A stretch of 64,000 bases of DNA from Vibrio azureus (GCF_002849855.1 NZ_CP018616.1:2232001-2296000); one strand, 5' to 3'; shown: positions 26,485 to 36,763, numbered from the stretch's first letter. Program-made: numbers and translations. Notes: a model not told the origin generated them from the letters alone.

Positions 26485-27129
26485 ATGAAAAAAATTGTCG
26501 TCCTTATTTCTGGTAGTGGCAGTAACTTGCAAGCCATTTTAGACGCTTGTCAAAGCTCTATACCAAACGCCCAAGTCTCCGCTGTTTTCTCCAATAAGTC
26601 TGACGCATACGGACTTGAAAGAGCAAAACAATCTGGCGCCGACAGCCACTTTATTGATCCCAAGCAGTTTAACAATCGTGAAGACTTTGATACCGAACTG
26701 ATGAAACAGATTGATACTTATCAACCCGATGTGGTTGTTTTAGCTGGCTATATGCGAATCTTAAGCCAGCCATTTGTTGCGCATTACTCGGGTAAAATGA
26801 TCAATATTCACCCCTCTTTATTGCCAAAATATCCCGGACTCAATACTCATCAACGAGCCATTGATGCGAAGGACAAAGAACATGGCGTCAGTGTGCATTT
26901 TGTAACTGAAGAACTCGATGGCGGCCCTGTCATTCTTCAAGCGAAAGTGCCTATTTTTGCTGACGATGATATTGCTTCCTTAAGCGCACGTGTTCAGACA
27001 CAAGAGCATCAAATCTACCCTCTTGTGGTTAAATGGTTAGTCGATGAGCGATTAATAATGAAAGACGGTAAAGCTTGTCTAGACAATGCTGAGTTAGGCG
27101 CCAACGGTTACGCTGCAGAGGCAGAATAA
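26485..27129 (+). CDS. purN: Phosphoribosylglycinamide formyltransferase 1
   Basis: Transfers a formyl group from 10-formyl-tetrahydrofolate to GAR, step three of purine synthesis. The 214-residue protein starts MKKIVVLISGSGSNLQAI, the standard N-terminus; an open frame extends 36 codons upstream to 26377 but lacks family similarity. The catalytic segment INIHPSLLPKYPGLNTHQRAI holds the conserved Asn and His, and HGVSVHFVTEELDGGP holds the catalytic Asp. It is downstream of purM and probably in the PurR regulon. Confidence 0.95.
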   Translation: MKKIVVLISGSGSNLQAILDACQSSIPNAQVSAVFSNKSDAYGLERAKQSGADSHFIDPKQFNNREDFDTELMKQIDTYQPDVVVLAGYMRILSQPFVAHYSGKMINIHPSLLPKYPGLNTHQRAIDAKDKEHGVSVHFVTEELDGGPVILQAKVPIFADDDIASLSARVQTQEHQIYPLVVKWLVDERLIMKDGKACLDNAELGANGYAAEAE

Positions 27130-27209
27130 TCTTTAATATTATTGAATTCATACCTCCCAAGGCGAGTTAAATGATTCGCCTTATCTTTATTCTCTCCCTA
27201 AACTTTCAC

Positions 27210-27265
27210 ATATACTCGAGCAACCTCGCTCTGAATCAAGCATCTTGAAGTCACTTGGGTATATC
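27210..27265. repeat. Dispersed repeat, extended form
   Basis: atatactcgagcaacctcgc at the left and catcttgaagtcacttgggt at the right, with about 15 extra bases between. It is a longer variant of the family in the purN to 27383 gap. Confidence 0.65.
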
Positions 27266-27382
27266 ACCCCAAAAAATCAAATCAAGCTTTCAAATTAATT
27301 GAGGCATTACAGAGCAATATCAGTCAGGAACACTACTATATTTCAAGTTACAATGCTTAAAAATAAATAAAGGAGATAAGTA

Positions 27383-28537
27383 ATGCCTATTAGTAAGTTA
27401 TTAGATAGTGAGATTGAGTATTCCATCCATGAGGGCCTCATTAGTACGATTTCTATATTTCAAGGTTCAGCTCCAATCGAGAAAATCAAGCAAAGAATAT
27501 TGACAATATTACAGTTAAACCCGTGGATCGGGGCTAGATTAATTCATAATGGAAACGAGCAGCTGGCCTTCAAAACTCCAGAAAGTATCGACTCTCTCTT
27601 TCCATATTTTGAAATATTTGATATCGAAACACTCATTAGCAGTGAAAGAAATATATCGAATCTTATCAGTATCATTGAAAAAGGCATAAATCAGGAAGTT
27701 ATTGATAAACTTTATGTTTACCCTACTCATGAATGCATTGATCGAGACACGCCATTAATAAAGTTCAGCTTAGTTGAAGATATTCCTAACAACGAGTTTG
27801 CTATTATACTTTCCATGAGTCACGTCGTTGGTGATGGTGAAAGCTATTACAACCTTCTTAATATGCTAAGCTTTGAGCAAGAAGTCAATAAATTGAACTT
27901 TGAAAGAAATCATAAGTTTTCTAGAATGCCGTTGAATAACCAAGAAGAGGTGATAGAAAAGAATAAGCAAACATTTATTAAGACCATAAATTTAGACTTA
28001 GTAAAGAGAATAAAGAAAGAAGTAAATACTTCATTAGAAAATAGCTGGGTCTCAACCCATGATATTATATCTTCAATATTTTTTAATTCAGTCAATAACT
28101 ATCTCTCTTTGTATGTTATTAATGCTAGACCTCACCTCGAATACTTAAAGAAAATAGATGTAGGAAATTACACATCTTTTCTTGTATTCATATCAGGTAA
28201 AGATTTAGAGAGTCAAGATGTGCGTAGGGCTCTTGAACGTTATAAAAGCGACCCTGAAAATCATGAAACCTGGGTTAATTTTATTGACCAGCCTAAAGGT
28301 GAAAAAACGTTGGCCATACTGACCAGCTGGGTTCAGAATTATAAACAACTTAATTTAGGACAAGACGTATCATATATCAGCCACCAGCCACTCAATGCTC
28401 CTAGTCACCAACCAGAGATAGGACGAGGTGTCGATAACATAGGCATTTTATTTTGTTCCGATGCTGAAACATGGAAGCTAATGAGCTTCACTACTCAACC
28501 TGAGTGGTTACAAAATAACCCGTTATTTTTGGACTAA
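27383..28537 (+). CDS. Orphan protein with HxxxDG (condensation/BAHD-like acyltransferase) motif
   Basis: A 384-residue protein I do not recognise by name. SMSHVVGDGESYYNLL contains H147-x-x-x-D151-G152, the catalytic motif of the CoA-dependent acyltransferase fold (chloramphenicol acetyltransferase, NRPS condensation domain, BAHD, wax ester synthase). The context is right, since hydrophobic beta-strand residues (FAIILSM) precede it. No signal peptide or membrane segment was seen. Base composition is clearly more AT-rich than the neighbours, and no partner genes are present, so it may be a horizontally acquired enzyme. Ribosome-binding site aaaggagat. It is convergent to the AraC-type gene. 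An acyl transfer role is inference from one motif. Confidence 0.6.
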   Translation: MPISKLLDSEIEYSIHEGLISTISIFQGSAPIEKIKQRILTILQLNPWIGARLIHNGNEQLAFKTPESIDSLFPYFEIFDIETLISSERNISNLISIIEKGINQEVIDKLYVYPTHECIDRDTPLIKFSLVEDIPNNEFAIILSMSHVVGDGESYYNLLNMLSFEQEVNKLNFERNHKFSRMPLNNQEEVIEKNKQTFIKTINLDLVKRIKKEVNTSLENSWVSTHDIISSIFFNSVNNYLSLYVINARPHLEYLKKIDVGNYTSFLVFISGKDLESQDVRRALERYKSDPENHETWVNFIDQPKGEKTLAILTSWVQNYKQLNLGQDVSYISHQPLNAPSHQPEIGRGVDNIGILFCSDAETWKLMSFTTQPEWLQNNPLFLD

Positions 28538-28551
28538 TTACTGCTTTGCTC

Positions 28552-28581
28552 AGCGAGTTTCAATAACCAAGGAAACTCGCT
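28552..28581. terminator. Hairpin between convergent genes
   Basis: agcgagtttc, a 10-base loop and gaaactcgct, a perfect stem without a strong T-run on either strand. Confidence 0.55.
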
Positions 28582-28611
28582 AAGAACAGCACCAGGCAAA
28601 AAGTTACTCAT

Positions 28612-29496
28612 TTATTGAGTTTTGGGCTCAATGGGTAAGCAGATGTGAGTAATTAATTCCGTATCAGGGAACAGCAAGGGTGAATTATCATATACAAAAG
28701 CGGCTGGACGACCTCCCCACTCCCACTCCGTTTGCGGCATCCATTCATTTAATATGTACTGTATAGCATGTGAGATACCATTGGGCTCTCTAGGACCCAC
28801 ATAGGTTAATACAGCAAAGCTACCGCCAGGAAGCATCACGGAAGAGACCCCTTCATCATTCGGTGCGATTTCTCCCTCAAAGGGAATACAGTGCTCGCAA
28901 GTGTACTCCGATTCTTCAATTTTTAGCGGATTAGCATTGGGGATGATGAGTAATGGCGTTGCCTTTAATTGCTCTCGAGTAAGGTATTGGTTTTTAACAA
29001 TAAAATTAAAGAGCGCATCATAGGTTTTCAAACCTTCTAAATAAAATCCTCTATGGGTAATAGCAGCACACTTTATTGAGGGGTAATCAAAGACATTAAC
29101 ATTATATTGACGGTCCCTCACAGGAATCGTTATGTCAAATTCACGAGCCCACTTTGACCAATCTGGGCGATTTCTGAATGCTTTTGGCGTCTGAGAGAAC
29201 ACTCTTGTAAAAGCTCGTGTAAACGCTTCTGGACTTTCAAACCCTGCTGATATCGCTACATCAATAATTTTAAGATCTCGACGATAAAGTAACTCAAAAG
29301 AAGCACGGCGTAAGCGAGACAACAAAATATATCGGTGTGGTGTAACGCCGACTACCGATTTAAAAACACGTTGAAAATGGTATTTAGACAGTTCGGCAAC
29401 TTCGCTTAAATCTTGTAGTGAAAAGTCTTCATATGGCTGTTCTTCAATAAAGTAACAGACTCTGTTTATTTTTTCTTCGACACTGCTTGTTGCCAT
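28612..29496 (-). CDS. AraC-family regulator with GyrI-like effector domain
   Basis: A 294-residue regulator. The N-terminal ~105 residues hold the two helix-turn-helix motifs of AraC/XylS proteins (SLQDLSEVAELSKYHFQRVF and KIIDVAISAGFESPEAFTRA). Residues from about 125 onward form a GyrI-like small-molecule-binding domain (VFDYPSIKCAAITHRGFYL, GGSFAVLTYVGP). This is the Rob/SoxS-related plan found in regulators of drug efflux and detoxification. The target genes are not obvious; it is convergent to the orphan acyltransferase-like gene and followed on its other side by a non-coding gap. Confidence 0.88.
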   Translation of the reverse strand: MATSSVEEKINRVCYFIEEQPYEDFSLQDLSEVAELSKYHFQRVFKSVVGVTPHRYILLSRLRRASFELLYRRDLKIIDVAISAGFESPEAFTRAFTRVFSQTPKAFRNRPDWSKWAREFDITIPVRDRQYNVNVFDYPSIKCAAITHRGFYLEGLKTYDALFNFIVKNQYLTREQLKATPLLIIPNANPLKIEESEYTCEHCIPFEGEIAPNDEGVSSVMLPGGSFAVLTYVGPREPNGISHAIQYILNEWMPQTEWEWGGRPAAFVYDNSPLLFPDTELITHICLPIEPKTQ

Positions 29497-29801
29497 TCTT
29501 TAACTCACTATAAAGTATTGTGAGAATTATAGCATTGTCGATTTTTACCGCAATTTCATTTTATCGCTTTTAATTATTTTATATTGAAAATAAATAAGCA
29601 TCATAAAAATAAATAATATTGGACATGACATTCACAAAGTTTTTATATTTTTTAGATGGTCACTTGCGTATATACCCAAGTAACCTCAGGGTGCGATTGA
29701 GAGCATCTTGAGGTTACTTGGTTATAAACTTAGTCGCTGATTCCGATTAACCCTAACTTTGCAATGGTTATTTGGGTAAGGTGAGATTAATTCGGAAACC
29801 C
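29497..29801. other. Intergenic region upstream of the AraC-type gene
   Basis: About 305 AT-rich bases. It holds an extended dispersed repeat at 29670-29726 and the regulator's promoter. No gene was seen. Confidence 0.55.
29670..29726. repeat. Dispersed repeat, extended form
   Basis: atatacccaagtaacctcag and agcatcttgaggttacttgg with a short central segment: long arms that pair with each other. Confidence 0.7.
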
Positions 29802-30647
29802 CTAAATTAATGGCTCTGTTGGGGCTTGATTTCCTGGTTTAGGTTCAGCGAATGGCACATCTGCCAACTCAGCAGCATTATTGAAAATCATCTTACCGAC
29901 ATGAAACAACCCAAATTCACCTGGCTTCATCCTCTGCCATGTTTCATCACCCGTTAGTGGCTGTGTTGCTATAACAGACACAATGTCATCAGGCGTTGTC
30001 TCTTCTTGGAAATTAATCGCGACATCTTCGTCAAGCAATGATGCTTTTCCAAATGGTGCGCGACGTGTTATCCAATATAAATGATTTGAGCAGTAAGTCA
30101 TCACAAACTCACCGTCACTGAGCAACATATTGAATACACCTTTCTCTCGCAACTGATCACAGCATTGAGCAATGAAAGCAAACACCGCTTGCATATCCTG
30201 TGGCGGCTCAGGAAATCTGTCTTCCATCTTTTTCAACAACCAACAAAACGATCGTTCGCTGTCTGTCTGTCCAACCGGGCGGTGGCGACCAGTAGACAAA
30301 TCTTGGTAATCCGTTAATTGACCATTATGAGCAAAGGTCCAGTATCGCCCCCATAATTCCCGAGTAAAAGGGTGAGTATTTTCAAGGCATACTCCTCCCC
30401 GATTGGCTTGGCGAATATGGCTTACAACAGCACGGCTTTTTATGGGATAGTTTTGCACCAACTGAGCCACCATAGAGTCACAACTCGGGTTGGGATCTTT
30501 GAAAGTGCGAAATCCTTTACCTTCATAAAAAGTGATCCCCCAGCCATCTCGATGTGGCCCCGTACGTCCACCACGTTGCATCAGCCCAGTAAAACTAAAG
30601 CAAATATCCGTTGGTACATTAGCGCTCATGCCAAGCAATTCACACAT
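29802..30647 (-). CDS. yafJ: Class II glutamine amidotransferase (YafJ-like)
   Basis: A 281-residue N-terminal-nucleophile amidotransferase. The Cys is residue 2 (MCELLGMSANVP), exposed after Met removal. HRDGWGITFY, SHIRQANRGG and TFAHNGQL are the conserved glutaminase motifs. No synthase domain is attached, as in E. coli YafJ, whose partner is unknown. It is co-directional with gmhA, about 55 bases downstream, and near fadE: the same fadE-gmhA-yafJ grouping seen in E. coli. Confidence 0.9.
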   Translation of the reverse strand: MCELLGMSANVPTDICFSFTGLMQRGGRTGPHRDGWGITFYEGKGFRTFKDPNPSCDSMVAQLVQNYPIKSRAVVSHIRQANRGGVCLENTHPFTRELWGRYWTFAHNGQLTDYQDLSTGRHRPVGQTDSERSFCWLLKKMEDRFPEPPQDMQAVFAFIAQCCDQLREKGVFNMLLSDGEFVMTYCSNHLYWITRRAPFGKASLLDEDVAINFQEETTPDDIVSVIATQPLTGDETWQRMKPGEFGLFHVGKMIFNNAAELADVPFAEPKPGNQAPTEPLI

Positions 30648-30702
30648 AGCTAACGAAACTCCTTACCAAAAACATCATCGTCAACATTAAGGCTAATCTT
30701 TA

Positions 30703-31278
30703 TCATTCCATTTCTTTTTCAATAAGTTGGATGATGATATGTATAATTTTAATGTGTATTTCTTGAATACGGTCAGCATAACCAAAGTGTGGAACACGAA
30801 TCTCGATATCAGCGAGGCCCGCCATCTTACCGCCATCTTTACCAGTCAGAGCAATGGTCTTCATACCTTTGGCTTGTGCGACTTCAATCGCTTTAAGAAT
30901 ATTACTTGAATTGCCCGAGGTAGATAGACCAAATAACACATCCCCTTTGCGACCCACAGCCTCAACATAACGAGAAAAAACAAAATCATAGCCAAAGTCG
31001 TTGCTCACACAAGATAAATGACTCGGATCTGAAATCGCAATACCTGCATAACCAGGACGATTTTCACGGTAACGGCCTGTAAGCTCTTCAGCAAAATGCA
31101 TGGCATCGCAATGAGAGCCTCCATTACCACAAGATAACACTTTGCCATCTTGTTTGAACGAATCCGCAATCATTTTCGCCGCAGCTTCAATTTGTGCGAT
31201 GTTGTGATCATCACTTAAAAATTTATTCAAAACTTCGGCGGCTTCGTTTAGTTCGCTTCTAATCAGATCTTGGTACAT
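30703..31278 (-). CDS. gmhA: Sedoheptulose-7-phosphate isomerase
   Basis: A 191-residue SIS-domain enzyme that converts sedoheptulose 7-phosphate to D-glycero-D-manno-heptose 7-phosphate, the first step to the heptose of lipopolysaccharide core. [21 protein letters not shown] is the substrate loop, [18 protein letters not shown] is the SIS phosphate loop, and [19 protein letters not shown] holds the C-terminal catalytic His. The length equals that of the family. It is co-directional with the yafJ-like gene and divergent from fadE. Confidence 0.95.
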   Translation of the reverse strand: MYQDLIRSELNEAAEVLNKFLSDDHNIAQIEAAAKMIADSFKQDGKVLSCGNGGSHCDAMHFAEELTGRYRENRPGYAGIAISDPSHLSCVSNDFGYDFVFSRYVEAVGRKGDVLFGLSTSGNSSNILKAIEVAQAKGMKTIALTGKDGGKMAGLADIEIRVPHFGYADRIQEIHIKIIHIIIQLIEKEME

Positions 31279-31635
31279 AAAGGGCTCTCTTCAATAATTC
31301 TGCTACATAGACACTTGTTGGTATTGCCTTGTACACGGGGGACCAATGCGCTGTTCACATTAACCCATCATTAATTAGAGTTTACCCAAAAATGAGAATT
31401 AGTGTCGATAGAGAAGCGACATATTTAAATCGATGACAACAATAAACTTGATAAATCGCTGACGAAATCGCCACTTAACTCTCAACTTTTCGATTTTAAC
31501 CCTACTGAGATCACTTTTTAACCAACATGTCATTTTACATTTATTTAATATTTTGATTACAATTAGGGAAACTGGTTAGACCTCTTACCTAAAACACAGA
31601 CGTATAACGCTATAGAGTCTGAGAAGGAAAAATGT
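31279..31635. other. Divergent promoter region gmhA/fadE
   Basis: 357 bases with no gene. A FadR-like site lies at 31570-31586, and the fadE ribosome-binding site gagaagga at about 31620. Confidence 0.6.
31570..31586. promoter_or_regulatory. FadR operator (predicted)
   Basis: aactggttagacctctt fits the FadR consensus aactggtcngaccagtt at most positions, including the core TGGT..GACC. It is 50 bases before the fadE start. Repression of fadE without fatty acids is expected. Confidence 0.65.
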
Positions 31636-34080
31636 ATGGATATTTTGCTCTCAATCATCGCGATGGCTTCAGTGTTAAGCATCACGCTTTACCACAGAAC
31701 GTCGCTCATTAAATCTGTCAGCCTACTGTTTGCCACTATGCTAGCGCTGACTGTTACTGGCTTAACAGGCTTTATAGGCTGGATAGTGTTTGCCTTAGCC
31801 GTCGCCGTGTTTGCTGTTCCCAACATCCGACAATCTTTGATTAGTCGTAAAGCACTGGTTATGTTTAAAAAAGTACTACCAGAAATGTCTCAAACTGAAA
31901 AAGAAGCTCTGGATGCAGGGACCGTTTGGTGGGAAGCAGAGTTATTTAAAGGCAAACCAGAGTGGCAAAAATTGCATTCGATACCCATGCCTAGCTTAAC
32001 CGAGGAAGAACAGGCTTTCCTCGATGGCCCTGTCAATGAAGTTTGTGCGATGATCAGCGATTTTAGAGCTTCACATGAGCTGGCTGATCTGCCACCAGAG
32101 GTTTGGCAATTTCTTAAAGACAACAAATTCTTTGCCATGATAATCAAAAAGAAATACGGCGGCCTTGAGTTCTCTGCACTCGCACAGTCGATGGTTTTGC
32201 AAAAACTGACTGGTGTTTCTGGCGTACTTTCAACCACCGTTGGCGTACCAAACTCATTAGGTCCTGGCGAGCTTCTGCAACACTACGGTACCGAAGAGCA
32301 AAGAAATTATTATCTCCCTCGCCTTGCTAAAGGCATTGAGATACCATGTTTTGCGCTCACAAGCCCTGAAGCAGGCTCTGATGCGGGTTCCATTCCAGAT
32401 TTTGGTGTTGTTTGTAAAGGTGAGTGGGAAGGTAAAGAAGTTCTAGGCATGCGCCTGACATGGAACAAGCGCTACATCACACTTGCCCCTGTTGCGACCG
32501 TCTTAGGTCTGGCGTTCAAGCTGCGAGATCCTGAGGGCCTTCTTGGCGATAAAGAAGATCTTGGTATTACATGTGCTCTAATTCCGACCAACCTCAAAGG
32601 GATTGATATTGGTAATCGTCACTTCCCTCTTAATATCCCGTTCCAAAATGGACCAACTTGCGGCAAAGACATTTTTGTGCCTATTGACTTCATTATTGGC
32701 GGCCAAAAAATGGCAGGACAAGGTTGGCGTATGTTAGTCGAATGTCTGTCCGTCGGGCGTGGCATTACCCTTCCATCTAACTCAACTGGAGGCATTAAAA
32801 CAGCCGCACTTGCAACAGGTGCTTATGCACGTATTCGCCGTCAGTTCAAACAACCTATTGGTCATATGGAAGGTGTTGAGGAGTCTCTAGCAAGATTAGG
32901 TGGTAATGCTTACGTTATGGACGCGGCGAGTAACTTAACTGTGGCTGGTATTGTTCTCGGAGAAAAGCCTTCCGTCATCTCAGCAATCGTTAAATATCAC
33001 TGCACACAACGCGCCCAACAATGTATCACCGATGCAATGGAAATCGTAGGCGGTAAAGGCATTTGTATGGGCCCTTCCAACTTCATCGCCAGAGCATATC
33101 AAGGTGCTCCAATAGCCGTTACGGTTGAGGGAGCAAATATTCTGACTCGTTCAATGATCATTTATGGACAAGGCGCGATTCGTTGTCATCCATATGTCTT
33201 GCAAGAAATGAACGCCGCTTACTCCGATGCCAGTAACGCTGTTGAACAGTTTGATAAAGCTCTGGCTGGCCACCTTAGCTTTGCAATGAGTAATTTTGTG
33301 CGCAGTGTTTGGCTTGGGCTTAGTGATGGCTTCGGTTCAGAGTCGCCAACCAAAGACGTAACCAAACGCTACTACCAACAACTCAACCGCTACAGCGCTA
33401 ATTTGGCGCTACTATCAGATATCTCCATGGCTGTGCTTGGGGGGTCGTTGAAGCGTAAAGAACGACTTTCTGCCCGTCTTGGTGATATCCTCAGCCAACT
33501 TTATCTGAGTTCTGCGGTTCTTAAACGTTTTGAACAAGATGGTCGTCCAGTCGAGGACCTTCCTATGGTTCATTGGGGCTTACAGGACAGCTTAAAACAA
33601 ATTGAAGCGGCGATTGATGAATTCCTAGCCAACTTCCCGAATAAAGTCATTGCTCGAGTTCTGAAAGTGATGATCATGCCATTTGGACGAGTGCGTAAAG
33701 CGCCTGACGACAAGCTAGACAGCCAGGTTGCTCATATTTTACAAACACCTTGTGCAACTCGCTCTCGACTTGGTAGAGGGCAATATCTAGAACCGACTGA
33801 ATTCAATACAGCAGGAAAAATTGAGCTCGCTCTCGCGGTGATTCTACAGGCTGAGCCTATCTTTGAAAAAGTATGTCAAGCTCAAGGAAAACGCTTACCA
33901 TTTATGCGCCTAGATCACGTTGCAGAAGAAGCATTAGAGCAAGGTCTCATTACGCCACAAGAGGCCGCTCTGTTAAAAGAGGCAGAACAACATCGCTTAG
34001 ATACCATTAATGTCGATGACTTTGAGCCAGGGTTGCTCGCGGCAAAGCCACCATATCCTCAAATGGGTAACGTTGCCTAG
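31636..34080 (+). CDS. fadE: Acyl-CoA dehydrogenase FadE
   Basis: An 814-residue enzyme that carries out the first dehydrogenation of fatty-acid beta-oxidation. The N-terminus has two or three membrane segments ([19 protein letters not shown] and onward), as in E. coli FadE. The flavin and substrate region includes [18 protein letters not shown] and [16 protein letters not shown], followed by [26 protein letters not shown] with the catalytic region and [20 protein letters not shown]. The long C-terminal part is typical of the FadE group and absent from short acyl-CoA dehydrogenases. A FadR site lies upstream and a terminator follows. Confidence 0.96.
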   Translation: MDILLSIIAMASVLSITLYHRTSLIKSVSLLFATMLALTVTGLTGFIGWIVFALAVAVFAVPNIRQSLISRKALVMFKKVLPEMSQTEKEALDAGTVWWEAELFKGKPEWQKLHSIPMPSLTEEEQAFLDGPVNEVCAMISDFRASHELADLPPEVWQFLKDNKFFAMIIKKKYGGLEFSALAQSMVLQKLTGVSGVLSTTVGVPNSLGPGELLQHYGTEEQRNYYLPRLAKGIEIPCFALTSPEAGSDAGSIPDFGVVCKGEWEGKEVLGMRLTWNKRYITLAPVATVLGLAFKLRDPEGLLGDKEDLGITCALIPTNLKGIDIGNRHFPLNIPFQNGPTCGKDIFVPIDFIIGGQKMAGQGWRMLVECLSVGRGITLPSNSTGGIKTAALATGAYARIRRQFKQPIGHMEGVEESLARLGGNAYVMDAASNLTVAGIVLGEKPSVISAIVKYHCTQRAQQCITDAMEIVGGKGICMGPSNFIARAYQGAPIAVTVEGANILTRSMIIYGQGAIRCHPYVLQEMNAAYSDASNAVEQFDKALAGHLSFAMSNFVRSVWLGLSDGFGSESPTKDVTKRYYQQLNRYSANLALLSDISMAVLGGSLKRKERLSARLGDILSQLYLSSAVLKRFEQDGRPVEDLPMVHWGLQDSLKQIEAAIDEFLANFPNKVIARVLKVMIMPFGRVRKAPDDKLDSQVAHILQTPCATRSRLGRGQYLEPTEFNTAGKIELALAVILQAEPIFEKVCQAQGKRLPFMRLDHVAEEALEQGLITPQEAALLKEAEQHRLDTINVDDFEPGLLAAKPPYPQMGNVA

Positions 34081-34115
34081 AGGAACACTCGACAAAATCA
34101 AAAAGTACCACTACT

Positions 34116-34145
34116 AAACGGGAGTCATCGCTCCCGTTTTTCTTT
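34116..34145 (+). terminator. Terminator after fadE
   Basis: aaacgggag-tcatcg-ctcccgttttt: a strong stem and T-run 36 bases after the fadE stop. Confidence 0.92.
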
Positions 34146-34159
34146 GATTAAAGATAAGA

Positions 34160-34579
34160 TTATTGATTCGCCTGTACAAAGAACTTTTTCGTCATACCAT
34201 GGCTTTTTGGTGAAACAAGACGATAACCCAGTTTTTCATAAAACAAAGGCTCGTCAGCAATCATAGAAACATAAGAACCTTCCATCACGGCCAAAGACAA
34301 ATAGCCATCAATATATTCCATCACTTTTCTGCCAAGCCCTTGCCTCTGATAGCTTGGAGAAACAGCTACATCGACAATTTCAAAATTACAGCCACCATCA
34401 CCAACGACCCGCCCCATCGCAATTAATTCACCCTCTTCCCTAATTGATATTGCATATAACGTATTGGGCAGACCAGATTGTGCAGCCTGTAAAGACTTTG
34501 CCGATAGCCCTGCCTTCATGCGCATCGCACAGTATTCTTCGGGGGTAGGAACTTTCTCTTCAAATACGATCGTCATCAT
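34160..34579 (-). CDS. GNAT-family N-acetyltransferase
   Basis: A 139-residue protein with the acetyl-CoA-binding motif VSPSYQRQGLGRKVMEYI (Q/RxxGxG) and preceding strand ELIAMGRVVGDGGCNFEIVDVAV. The C-terminal part LFYEKLGYRLVSPKSHGMTKKF is typical of small GNAT enzymes. The substrate is unknown. Two successive ATGs follow a ggagag site; the first is used. It lies between fadE and the TIGR03503 gene with no operon partner. Confidence 0.85.
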   Translation of the reverse strand: MMTIVFEEKVPTPEEYCAMRMKAGLSAKSLQAAQSGLPNTLYAISIREEGELIAMGRVVGDGGCNFEIVDVAVSPSYQRQGLGRKVMEYIDGYLSLAVMEGSYVSMIADEPLFYEKLGYRLVSPKSHGMTKKFFVQANQ

Positions 34580-34722
34580 GCACTCTCCATTGTGTTAACC
34601 ACTGAAGAGTACAAAAATATAATGCATTGATAAACAATAAAAATGACACCTTATCCCCGATTAGCCTCAAGCTGTTTGATTCAGTGAGACAAACTTGGCT
34701 TTGCGTCATGACTGGGGCAAGT

Positions 34723-35976
34723 TTATTTCTTAGGGACCGCCAATTGCATTTCTGGGGTTGTTTCTCGTTTTGTTTTAAGTTTGCGCCATAGCAGCCAAAA
34801 GCCAACAATCATTAATAAAACAACGACATTACCAACGGCAATCATAATCAGGCTGGCTTTACGCTGTGACTCACGCTCTGCGATAATACGCTGCTCTTCG
34901 GCAAGGCGTCTTTGTTCCGCTAATTCCGCTTGCTTTGCTAAGCGGGCTGCTTCAATGTCGACTTCTTTAACCACACTAAAAGTTTGTTCTGGTATCGGAA
35001 AAGATAACGAACGCTGCGTTGCTAGATCGGTTGCAAAGATGTCACCGTGCCACGCGTACTTACCAAGCTCCTGATTGTTACCCATCTGCAATGTAGTTTT
35101 GGTTCCTTCGGCTGACACTTGACCTTGTGAGTAATGATGTGAACCATCCGGTGCAGTTTCAATAATGTTAGCCACAATCGATCCTGGTGCAATAGTCCCT
35201 AGTTCACCTCGAATAATCAATTGATGGGCCTCACCGGGGTGGCGTGCTTGAATAAAAGTTCGCGCAACTGGGGAGGGATAAACGAGCACGGTTTGTTCTT
35301 GCGCACGCAAAAAAACACCATTTCCAGAGGTAATCCGTACACGATATTTTCCTGGTTCAACACTCACGGGCAGTTGAACAGTAAAAATACCATCCCCCGC
35401 TTTTTCATCCAGTTCTCGTCCATCGTCATTGAATGTCCCAATAATCAACGGCAACGGACGGTCTTCATTAGGTAACTCATCTTCGTTATCGACAAACTTG
35501 GTAAAGGAAACTTTTAAATTGACTCGGTCTAGAAAATCTCGCAGCACTAAAGGTTGATTGTTGGATGTTAAGCGAGCAGTAAACTTTAATGCTTCATTAT
35601 GATAAAGCGTTTTAGGCAAAGTATCCGTTTCTAATTTGAGGTGAGAAATCAAACGAATGTTATTTTTCGGCGTGACTTTGCCGACCGCTTGCCATGGGCC
35701 AGGCATAGGATCAACAACAGAAATAATATCGAGTGATGGCTCCTGATACCAACGAATCTGCTTATTATCAGCACTTTCTGCGTAATACTTTTTACCATCT
35801 GGACGTACTAAAACAACAGGCTTAGAAGGCTGCTCACGATAAACCACAAAGGTGATCTGCTCAATGGTTGGGTCAACTCTAAAGCGGTTATCTAGCAAAG
35901 ACATTGCAGATTCACTAGAAGCCAATGACACACCATTCCAGATTGCCAAGACAGCAACCGCAAACATTCTCAACAT
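34723..35976 (-). CDS. TIGR03503-family exported/membrane protein
   Basis: A 417-residue protein with a signal peptide (MLRMFAVAVLAIWNGVSLAS), a long beta-rich periplasmic part (residues ~25-340), an Ala/Glu/Arg-rich coiled segment (KQAELAEQRRLAEEQRIIAE) and a C-terminal membrane helix (LIMIAVGNVVVLLMIVGFWLLW). This plan matches the uncharacterised TIGR03503 family, found beside dnaQ in vibrios. The start at 35976 is preceded by aggag and lies 8 bases after the dnaQ stop; a longer frame to 35997 would overlap dnaQ. The function is unknown; the plan suggests an envelope sensor or anchor. Confidence 0.82.
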   Translation of the reverse strand: MLRMFAVAVLAIWNGVSLASSESAMSLLDNRFRVDPTIEQITFVVYREQPSKPVVLVRPDGKKYYAESADNKQIRWYQEPSLDIISVVDPMPGPWQAVGKVTPKNNIRLISHLKLETDTLPKTLYHNEALKFTARLTSNNQPLVLRDFLDRVNLKVSFTKFVDNEDELPNEDRPLPLIIGTFNDDGRELDEKAGDGIFTVQLPVSVEPGKYRVRITSGNGVFLRAQEQTVLVYPSPVARTFIQARHPGEAHQLIIRGELGTIAPGSIVANIIETAPDGSHHYSQGQVSAEGTKTTLQMGNNQELGKYAWHGDIFATDLATQRSLSFPIPEQTFSVVKEVDIEAARLAKQAELAEQRRLAEEQRIIAERESQRKASLIMIAVGNVVVLLMIVGFWLLWRKLKTKRETTPEMQLAVPKK

Positions 35977-35984
35977 AGCCTCTC

Positions 35985-36704
35985 CTATTGATGCCAAATA
36001 CAGTCACTCACCAGCTCTAATCTTTTGTGGTGCGCCTCTACTTCATCGGCTGTTGCATGCAAAACCTTTAGAGATTTTCTGCCTTCAACACGACGAATCT
36101 CTTCAACTCCACCTTGTTTGTTAGCATTAAATTCCAGCTTAGTTTGACCACCAGTCATAAGCAGGTAAACATCCGCTAGGATCTCGGCATCGAGTAAAGC
36201 GCCATGAAGCGTTCGATGCGAGTTATCAATGCCATATCGATCACACAAGACATCAAGATTATTTCGCTTACCAGGGAAGATCTTCTTCGCCATCGCAAGC
36301 GTATCGGTCACTTTACAGAAATCATCCGTTTTACCGATAGTCGGATCGAGCATTTCAAACTCATAATCCATAAACCCAGTATCGAAGGGAGCATTATGGG
36401 CAACGAGTTCAGCACCTTTAATAAAATCAAGAAACTCCTGATGCACACTGGCATAATCAGGTTTATCGACAAGGAATTCATCTGTAATACCATGAACCTC
36501 AATCGCTTCTGCTTGAATCGGGCGGTCGGGCTTTAGGTAAACATGAAAATGTCGACCTGTAAGCTTACGATTGATGATCTCCACAGCACCGATTTCGATA
36601 ATGCGATGCCCCATGTAGTGCGGGCCACCTTCAAGGTTCATACCCGTGGTTTCGGTATCGAGAACGATAATTCGATTATGTTCAGAATTGCTACTGGTAT
36701 TCAT
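35985..36704 (-). CDS. dnaQ: DNA polymerase III epsilon subunit (3'-5' proofreading exonuclease)
   Basis: A 239-residue DEDDh exonuclease of the replicative polymerase. IIVLDTETTGMN holds the first Asp and Glu, LVAHNAPFDTGFMDYE the second Asp, and HRTLHGALLDAEILADVYL the catalytic His and last Asp. The C-terminal tail mediates binding to DnaE (45972-49451). It is divergent from rnhA, as in E. coli, where the promoters overlap; only 59 bases separate the starts here. Confidence 0.96.
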   Translation of the reverse strand: MNTSSNSEHNRIIVLDTETTGMNLEGGPHYMGHRIIEIGAVEIINRKLTGRHFHVYLKPDRPIQAEAIEVHGITDEFLVDKPDYASVHQEFLDFIKGAELVAHNAPFDTGFMDYEFEMLDPTIGKTDDFCKVTDTLAMAKKIFPGKRNNLDVLCDRYGIDNSHRTLHGALLDAEILADVYLLMTGGQTKLEFNANKQGGVEEIRRVEGRKSLKVLHATADEVEAHHKRLELVSDCIWHQ

Positions 36705-36763
36705 AAGGTTATGTATGTCAGACTATGCTTTATTAAATGTTTAGGCTAATAGTACCAAAAAAT

